Positions 9,708-13,337 of a stretch of DNA of 13,337 nt are shown here, in pieces. The DNA comes from Candidatus Saccharimonadota bacterium (GTDB taxonomy: Bacteria; Patescibacteriota; Saccharimonadia; Saccharimonadales; Saccharimonadaceae), in NCBI GenBank assembly GCA_030527565.1, contig JAUNAO010000016.1, positions 1 through 13,337 of the forward strand. Direction: 5' to 3'. The number at the start of each line of letters is the position of its first letter. Position 1 is the stretch's first letter. The notes beneath the pieces are model-generated. The model was given only the letters and a program-made list of their open reading frames with translations, did not search any database and was not told the origin of the DNA. The position numbers were made by a program, and so were the translations under genes.

Positions 9708-10679
9708 TTATACATCAATCCCGTAACTATAGTGCATAAATTCTTCGTAACTTAATGCCTGTCCTTCTGGCATTTTCGTTTCTTGTTTGTATTTTTCATA
9801 TTCTGCTTGGAACTTCCCCGGATTTCGCCCATACATCTCCGAAATCAAACCCCCCGCAAACAACCAAGGATTATTCACCCTTCTCATATCGTACCCCTCC
9901 GGCGCCTGTCCATCTTTAAACCAACTCGGATCATCCATCGGAGATTTATCTTTATAAGATTTTCTAAACTCCGCCAACATCTTCGCAAGATCTCTCCCAC
10001 CAAAATCTAAACTATCGACGTCATATCCCTTTTCTATCAACATCTTCGTTGTCGCTAGAAATTGGAATCTCCGATCTACGCCATCTTCCACCTTCCCCCG
10101 AATCGCCAAATCACATTGATTTGAGAGCATATCATGTACTAACTTGTCATCCGACATCACAAGGTCAACTTTCTTCGCCAGCATATCTTTATCCCTCGTC
10201 GTCCCCATCATAATATCTTCATAAACGACTTCGCGGTCCCCCTCGCGGATAGTTTCTGGCGTCAAATCCCCTGACCTAATTAACTCCGCCGGCTCTTTGC
10301 CGTCGATATTTGGTCTCCCCGCCCCCTCAATAAAACCCTCATTATAGTAATGTTCCGAGGATTTGTAACCAGGATCATTCGAAATGCCTTGCCCAACCAT
10401 CACCGGCCGATCTCCATAATCATTATAAAAACTTTCCGCATCCGCATACCCCGAACCCTGATAGCCATAGCCCGGATACTCACTCCTCTCCGTCGGATCG
10501 GGCGTAGTCTCTCGAGCTACCGCCACCTGCTGGCTTCCCAAATGATTATAATAATGTTCCGAATTTACATATCCATCCCCCTGAAACCCCGTCCCCCGAA
10601 ACGGCACTTCGGATAAAGAATCCCATCCACTACTTCCAGATGCTTCTTTATCACCAATCAACTTCTCTGCATTACTCAT
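9708..10679 (-). CDS. Unrecognised repeat protein under a poly-G promoter
   Basis: I do not recognise this 323-residue protein. It has no signal peptide and no membrane segment, so it is soluble and cytoplasmic unless exported by another route. The N-terminal third is Gly-, Tyr- and Ser-rich and carries three copies of a motif of the form GYxxxExYYN: GYVNSEHYYN (36-45), GYADAESFYN (77-86) and GYKSSEHYYN (104-113). Copies one and two are preceded by GFQG or GYQG and are 41 residues apart; the second and third are 27 apart. From about residue 130 to the end the sequence is charged and looks mainly helical, with no motif I can name. The start has AGGA six bases upstream. Its promoter (10704-10734) has a 14-G spacer, so expression is probably phase-variable. 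It converges on nusA and diverges from the fic gene. A surface or host-interaction role would fit phase variation but is only a guess. Confidence 0.85.
   Translation of the reverse strand: MSNAEKLIGDKEASGSSGWDSLSEVPFRGTGFQGDGYVNSEHYYNHLGSQQVAVARETTPDPTERSEYPGYGYQGSGYADAESFYNDYGDRPVMVGQGISNDPGYKSSEHYYNEGFIEGAGRPNIDGKEPAELIRSGDLTPETIREGDREVVYEDIMMGTTRDKDMLAKKVDLVMSDDKLVHDMLSNQCDLAIRGKVEDGVDRRFQFLATTKMLIEKGYDVDSLDFGGRDLAKMLAEFRKSYKDKSPMDDPSWFKDGQAPEGYDMRRVNNPWLFAGGLISEMYGRNPGKFQAEYEKYKQETKMPEGQALSYEEFMHYSYGIDV
10335..10592 (-). repeat. Region encoding three GYxxxExYYN repeats
   Basis: Codons for residues 30-115 of the preceding protein. The three imperfect units share Gly-Tyr, a Glu four residues on, and aromatic-Tyr-Asn at the end. 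The nucleotide sequences have drifted, so this is an old protein-level repeat, not a recent DNA duplication. Confidence 0.7.
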
Positions 10680-10703
10680 GGTTTATCCTTTTTACTTGCT
10701 TTT

Positions 10704-10734
10704 ATTCTACCCCCCCCCCCCCCGAGTTTGTCAA
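10704..10734 (-). promoter_or_regulatory. Phase-variable promoter with G14 spacer (copy A)
   Basis: Minus-strand TTGACA (10729-10734) is a perfect -35 and TAGAAT (10704-10709) a one-mismatch -10. The 19-nt spacer is AACTC followed by 14 G. A spacer of 17 would need 12 G, so changes in tract length should switch promoter strength. It drives the 323-residue repeat protein, through a leader that contains AAAAAGGA. Confidence 0.85.
10710..10723 (-). repeat. Homopolymer tract of 14 G in a promoter spacer
   Basis: Fourteen consecutive C on the plus strand. It lies exactly against the -10 box. Such tracts mutate by slipped-strand mispairing, and the reported length may be a population consensus. 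Confidence 0.95.
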
Positions 10735-10771
10735 CCCTAAACCGCTTAACCTATCTTTTTTCTGGATTTTA

Positions 10772-10780
10772 TGATATAAT
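10772..10780 (+). promoter_or_regulatory. Extended -10 promoter of the fic operon
   Basis: TGATATAAT with six bases (10781-10786) before the ATG at 10787. No -35 is recognisable. The predicted transcription start coincides with the ATG, so the mRNA would be leaderless. Confidence 0.7.
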
Positions 10781-10786
10781 TATTCT

Positions 10787-11587
10787 ATGAACGAAGCGAC
10801 CTACGAAGAAATTCTCCCTGAAAATAATCCTAATTTGAAACGTGAATACTGGGATGTCGCTTTTGGCCTTCAAGAAGTAGACGGGCTAAAGCCTTCAAAA
10901 TATCTCCGCGAACTCTCCGAAGAACACATCCGCGGCGAAAAAACCTACGAAGAGATTAAAGAGAAGCTCGCCAACTATTACGAAACAACCGAAAATGACG
11001 ACTCAAAAGAGGCCGACGACGTCTCCGCCGAAATCTACAAAATCCTCGAAAATGGTGCTTTCCGCTTCGATCTTCTAACCTTTAAAGATTATCATAAACG
11101 CCTTTTTGGCGACCTAAACCCCGAAATTTATCATCCAGGCGAATTTCGTACTGTTAACTTAAAGAAAAAAGAGGCAGTTTTAGGCGGCGAAACCGTCGAA
11201 TATCAGGATTTTGGTCTCCTCGAAGAATCTCTAAAATACGATTTCGAAGAACAATCTAAGATCAACCTTTCCGAACTTGAGAAATCCGCTTTCGTGGAAA
11301 ATATTGCGAACTTTACTTCCCGCATCTGGCAAGTCCATCCTTTCTTTGAGGGGAACACCCGCACAACCGCCGTTTTCATCCAAAAATATCTCCGTTCGCT
11401 CGGTTTTAAAATCGACAACGAACTTTTCAAAAACCACTCCCTCTATTTCAGAAACGCCCTCGTCCGTGCGAATTATAATAATTACGAAAAATCCGTCTTC
11501 GCAAATCTCGAATTTCTTGAAAAGTTCTTCGAAAATCTCCTTTTCAACGCAGAAAATAACTTAGACAACAAAAATCTCTATATTTAA
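10787..11587 (+). CDS. Fic domain protein (probable nucleotidyl transferase)
   Basis: Fic proteins usually transfer AMP from ATP to a hydroxyl side chain of a target protein. The core motif is HPFFEGNTRT (184-193): the catalytic His184, Phe186, Glu188, Gly189, Asn190 and Arg192 are present, while the usual second Gly of GNGR is Thr191 and the later Arg of GNGRxxR is Ala195. The N-terminal region (about 20-65, with YWDVAFGLQEVDGLKPSKYL) resembles the antitoxin-like helix found fused to many Fic proteins, where an inhibitory (S/T)xxxE(G/N) motif occurs; the corresponding place here reads EEHIRG (45-50), without the Glu before Gly. The 266-residue protein has no Shine-Dalgarno and its ATG sits at the predicted transcription start. 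It is followed 16 nt later by the TM2 gene. Family is sure; target and activity are unknown. Confidence 0.92.
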   Translation: MNEATYEEILPENNPNLKREYWDVAFGLQEVDGLKPSKYLRELSEEHIRGEKTYEEIKEKLANYYETTENDDSKEADDVSAEIYKILENGAFRFDLLTFKDYHKRLFGDLNPEIYHPGEFRTVNLKKKEAVLGGETVEYQDFGLLEESLKYDFEEQSKINLSELEKSAFVENIANFTSRIWQVHPFFEGNTRTTAVFIQKYLRSLGFKIDNELFKNHSLYFRNALVRANYNNYEKSVFANLEFLEKFFENLLFNAENNLDNKNLYI

Positions 11588-11603
11588 ACCGATAGGAATG
11601 AAA

Positions 11604-11981
11604 ATGCAAAATCAACCAATACAAACCATAAAATCTTCAACAACAGCCGGCCTCCTCGGACTCTTCCTCGGCCCGCTCGGTGTCCATAATTTCTACCTTA
11701 ACCAAATCGGCAAAGGCATCGCTCATCTAATTTTAACCGTTCTCCCTTTCGTAGTCCTTTTCATCGCCACAACCATCGGCTCAACTTCAGATTTAAGTAT
11801 TTCAGAAGGTCAAGCCCTCGGTTGGGGATGTGTCTTTCTGGTTTGGATTTCCCTAGGAGTTAATTTCATGTGGGCTTTTATCGAATCGATTATTATCTTC
11901 GCACAAGGCGACGCCGGTCTCGCCCGGAAAGGCTACCGAGTCGCCGGATCAATCCCACCTTACCAACCACCAATTCTGTAA
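11604..11981 (+). CDS. TM2 domain membrane protein
   Basis: A 125-residue membrane protein. The TM2 signature is clear in AGLLGLFLGPLGVHNFYL (15-32) followed by NQIGKGIAHL, with two further hydrophobic segments (about 43-58 and 73-98). The proline-rich C-terminus (GSIPPYQPPIL) is probably cytoplasmic or peripheral. Function of the family in bacteria is not defined. I chose the ATG at 11604 because AGGA lies six bases before it; the in-frame ATG at 11598 begins inside that Shine-Dalgarno and would add two residues. It lies 16 nt after the fic stop, so the two genes form an operon. No clear terminator follows. Confidence 0.9.
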   Translation: MQNQPIQTIKSSTTAGLLGLFLGPLGVHNFYLNQIGKGIAHLILTVLPFVVLFIATTIGSTSDLSISEGQALGWGCVFLVWISLGVNFMWAFIESIIIFAQGDAGLARKGYRVAGSIPPYQPPIL

Positions 11982-12011
11982 ATATGAACACAACAAGAAA
12001 TCTAGGCGCCC
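11978..12011. repeat. 34-nt repeat, copy 1
   Basis: Matches 13304-13337 at 29 of 34 positions and ends in CTAGGCGCCC. It overlaps the last codon of the TM2 gene. Copy 2 runs to the window edge, so the full repeat could be longer. Confidence 0.75.
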
Positions 12012-12020
12012 GCGGCACCC
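12004..12020 (-). ncRNA. Hairpin leader behind an orphan promoter
   Basis: Minus-strand GGGTGCC-GCG-GGCGCCT forms a seven-pair stem that needs G-U pairs on this strand but would have C-A mismatches on the plus strand, so the folded RNA is more likely minus-strand. It begins just after the predicted start of the promoter at 12031-12059 and is followed by TAGATTTCTTG. It may be a weak terminator ending a very short RNA, or the head of an RNA antisense to the TM2 gene. Confidence 0.35.
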
Positions 12021-12030
12021 TACTCTCCTC

Positions 12031-12059
12031 ATTCTATCACACTTATGCTATTTTGTCAA
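12031..12059 (-). promoter_or_regulatory. Consensus promoter with no obvious gene (B)
   Basis: Minus-strand TTGACA (12054-12059), 17 nt, TAGAAT (12031-12036), with TG one base before the -10. This is the best-matched TTGACA/TAGAAT promoter here. The convincing coding sequence ahead of it (TM2) is on the other strand. Confidence 0.7.
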
Positions 12060-12113
12060 GTTTAACCCATCGAACCAATCTAGCCAGCACGCAATATTAG
12101 TATTCACTTTTCA

Positions 12114-12638
12114 CTAAATAAACAACAACGCAACATCCAACGCCAAAAGCGCCAACCCAACAACGTTAACCACCAACATTTTTGTAGATTGCAAGCCCTT
12201 TTCATAGTGATAAATCCCAATAACCGTAGCATAAAAACAACAACCAATTAATGGAATCAGAACTAGATCCATAATCGGCGACAAAGCCCACATCCCATAC
12301 GGGATAACTAACAAATCATTCATCCCACAAATCAAAATTGCCAAAAGTATCGCCCCAAAAACAATCGCAAAAATCCCATAATTCGCTAAAATCTTTGCGT
12401 CCTTCTTCTTATTTTTAATCCCCTTCGCGTTCCGATACTTATAAAGCTCCGTTACCCATAAAAGCAGTCCAATTATAGTTACCGAAAGCAACGGCATAAA
12501 AATCAAATAATAGCAATAGCTGTTTATACCATAAGCCATCACCCCTCCTAAAATACATATCAAAATCAAAACCGCCAGCAAAACCCTCCGCAAAATCTTT
12601 ATTTTATTGTCTTTCTTAGCTACTTTCTTTCTGCTCAT
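12114..12638 (-). CDS. Unrecognised five-segment membrane protein
   Basis: A 174-residue protein I cannot assign to a family. A short basic N-terminus (MSRKKVAKKDNKIKILRR) is followed by about five hydrophobic segments (17-36, 41-64, 84-105, 117-142, 153-173) with a lysine-rich loop (KGIKNKKKDAK, 72-82) between the second and third, consistent with inside-positive topology. I chose the ATG at 12638 because an extended -10 TGCTATAAT ends six bases upstream, so the mRNA would be leaderless; the in-frame ATG at 12656 would place the -10 box inside the coding sequence. It is the middle gene of a minus-strand series with the small ORF and the membrane protein to its right. Confidence 0.8.
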   Translation of the reverse strand: MSRKKVAKKDNKIKILRRVLLAVLILICILGGVMAYGINSYCYYLIFMPLLSVTIIGLLLWVTELYKYRNAKGIKNKKKDAKILANYGIFAIVFGAILLAILICGMNDLLVIPYGMWALSPIMDLVLIPLIGCCFYATVIGIYHYEKGLQSTKMLVVNVVGLALLALDVALLFI

Positions 12639-12644
12639 GCTTAA

Positions 12645-12653
12645 ATTATAGCA
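12645..12653 (-). promoter_or_regulatory. Extended -10 promoter of the five-segment membrane protein
   Basis: Minus-strand TGCTATAAT, six bases before the ATG at 12638. No good -35. It overlaps the last codons and stop of the small ORF 12646-12738. Confidence 0.65.
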
Positions 12654-12738
12654 CATTAGTAGTAGAGAAAAGCCCTGTAGAAATCTTAATCTGTCTTTTC
12701 AGACGAACGATTTGTGCAACAATTTCCTTTTCTTCCAT
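12646..12738 (-). CDS. Possible 30-residue small ORF behind promoter C
   Basis: An ATG eight bases after the -10 of promoter C opens a 30-codon frame, MEEKEIVAQIVRLKRQIKIS and ten more residues, ending in TAA. The first two-thirds are charged and could form an amphipathic helix. There is no Shine-Dalgarno, but neighbouring genes also start just after their -10 box. It may be a real leaderless small protein, or the leftover start of a lost gene. Its 3' end contains the promoter of the next gene. No similarity that I can recognise. Confidence 0.35.
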   Translation of the reverse strand: MEEKEIVAQIVRLKRQIKISTGLFSTTNVL

Positions 12739-12746
12739 TTATTTTT

Positions 12747-12773
12747 ATTCTATCTCCTCTCCGAACCTGTCAA
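12747..12773 (-). promoter_or_regulatory. Degenerate relative of the poly-G promoters (C)
   Basis: Minus-strand TTGACA (12768-12773) and TAGAAT (12747-12752) with a 15-nt spacer GGTTCGGAGAGGAGA. The upstream GATAGGTT(A/G)AGCGG, the GTTGACA and the downstream TAGAATAAAA all match copy A at 10704-10734, but the G run is broken by A. The 15-nt spacing suggests a weak, no longer switching promoter. Confidence 0.65.
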
Positions 12774-12800
12774 CCCGCTCAACCTATCTAAACTTCGCAT

Positions 12801-13271
12801 TTAAGCAGCCACTCCGAAAATTAAAGCCAACCCACCACCGAAAAATATAATAGGGTTTAGCAAAATCAAGAGAATCCATTGAATTATATAGTTTATTTTT
12901 AGCCACCCTCTCGTCATATTTAATACATACTTCCCATACATTTTTTTGTATTTTCGTATCCTATCAATTGCAAGAGCAGTTATCGGAATCGTCAAAAATA
13001 ATATTAGCGGATAGACTAAAATTATATCACCTGCCCCAGGTTCTTTAATCCGACCGCTAAAAAAGAAACCGACAATATAAATTTGAAAAGAAATCGCCAA
13101 CCCAGCAAAAAGCAATTCTAGAACCGTTGCCGCCAACATACTAGAAAGATCCAACTTTCCTTGGGCTGCCATTTTTTCTCTATACCTTCTCTCCCATCTA
13201 ATAACCCATATAAGCAACAGTGGCGATAGCAAAAGAAAAATACCTATCAATCGTGCCATTATGATTTCCAT
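12801..13271 (-). CDS. Unrecognised four-segment membrane protein under a poly-G promoter
   Basis: A 156-residue protein I cannot assign. Four hydrophobic segments are visible (about 6-24, 47-71, 82-103 and 127-153), with basic loops after the first (RWERRYREK, 25-33) and third (DRIRKYKKMYGK, 103-114) that place those loops in the cytoplasm. The ATG at 13271 begins six bases after the -10 box of the G14 promoter, so the mRNA is probably leaderless; a second ATG four codons on would give a start at MARLIG. There is no Shine-Dalgarno for either. Because its promoter contains the same G14 spacer as the 323-residue repeat protein, expression is probably phase-variable. Confidence 0.82.
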   Translation of the reverse strand: MEIIMARLIGIFLLLSPLLLIWVIRWERRYREKMAAQGKLDLSSMLAATVLELLFAGLAISFQIYIVGFFFSGRIKEPGAGDIILVYPLILFLTIPITALAIDRIRKYKKMYGKYVLNMTRGWLKINYIIQWILLILLNPIIFFGGGLALIFGVAA

Positions 13272-13277
13272 GCTTTT

Positions 13278-13308
13278 ATTCTACCCCCCCCCCCCCCGAA
13301 ATTGTCAA
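13278..13308 (-). promoter_or_regulatory. Phase-variable promoter with G14 spacer (copy D)
   Basis: Minus-strand TTGACA (13303-13308), then ATTTC and 14 G as a 19-nt spacer, then TAGAAT (13278-13283), AAAAGC and the ATG. From the C before the G run through AAAAGC it is identical to copy A. Confidence 0.85.
13284..13297 (-). repeat. Homopolymer tract of 14 G in a promoter spacer
   Basis: Fourteen consecutive C on the plus strand, directly against the -10 box, the same length and position as the tract at 10710-10723. Confidence 0.95.
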
Positions 13309-13337
13309 TATAAGCACAACTAGAAACCTAGGCGCCC
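13304..13337. repeat. 34-nt repeat, copy 2, at window edge
   Basis: Matches 11978-12011 at 29 of 34 positions. It covers the -35 box of promoter copy D and continues to the end of the window, so its true right boundary is unknown. Confidence 0.75.

Noticed and set aside
10787..11981. Fic plus TM2 as a toxin-antitoxin pair
   Set aside because: Known Fic antitoxins are small soluble proteins; the TM2 protein has no such features, and the antitoxin-like segment is already fused within the Fic protein.
11984..12100. 38-codon plus-strand ORF just after the TM2 gene
   Set aside because: No Shine-Dalgarno or promoter, and it is antisense to the well-formed promoter B. The repeat-based hint of coding constraint is kept only as a low-interest finding.
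10704..13337. Insertion sequence or CRISPR array in the accessory part
   Set aside because: No transposase, no regular direct repeats with spacers and no terminal inverted repeats are visible. The repeated sequences are limited to promoter cassettes and the 34-nt repeat.

Overview
This window looks like ordinary chromosome from a small-genome bacterium of the Candidatus Saccharibacteria (TM7) / Patescibacteria type. That placement is an inference: it rests on compact, overlapping genes, the gene content (LigA, HtpX/LemA, RNase J, TrxR, NusA, Fic, TM2), many leaderless starts, and TGA used as a stop (the gene ending at 2132), which argues against the code-25 lineages. No marker search was possible.

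Left block (1-8477), nearly all on the minus strand. The 3' part of a tRNA-Glu with its terminator sits at the left edge, followed by a near-consensus plus-strand promoter pointing into the end of ligA. Read right to left, the minus-strand genes are RNase J, trxB, tRNA-Leu(TAA), a DUF6512-like membrane protein, then the tightly packed lemA - htpX - polytopic membrane protein - ligA run, whose members are 2 nt apart or overlap by 14-20 nt. The LigA is odd: the region that normally carries the four-cysteine zinc finger has no cysteine.

Middle (8412-9705). RNase J and nusA are divergent and their promoters physically overlap, joining the main RNA-decay nuclease and a transcription-elongation factor in one control region. 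The nusA leader carries a terminator-like hairpin. A bidirectional terminator closes nusA against the convergent gene to its right.

Right block (9708-13337) is the accessory part and the most interesting. It holds a 323-residue protein with N-terminal GYxxxExYYN repeats, a Fic-TM2 operon, two small unrecognised membrane proteins and a possible 30-residue ORF. Two genes are driven from promoters whose -35 (TTGACA) and -10 (TAGAAT) are separated by a spacer containing exactly 14 G. Both have a 19-nt spacer and share a 28-nt core. A third relative has a degenerated G/A-rich 15-nt spacer. This looks like a small family of slipped-strand, phase-variable promoter cassettes. A fourth TTGACA/TAGAAT promoter with ideal 17-nt spacing has no obvious gene behind it and leads into a hairpin within a 34-nt sequence repeated at the window's right edge. 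At least three genes here appear to be leaderless, with the -10 box ending exactly 6 nt before the ATG.
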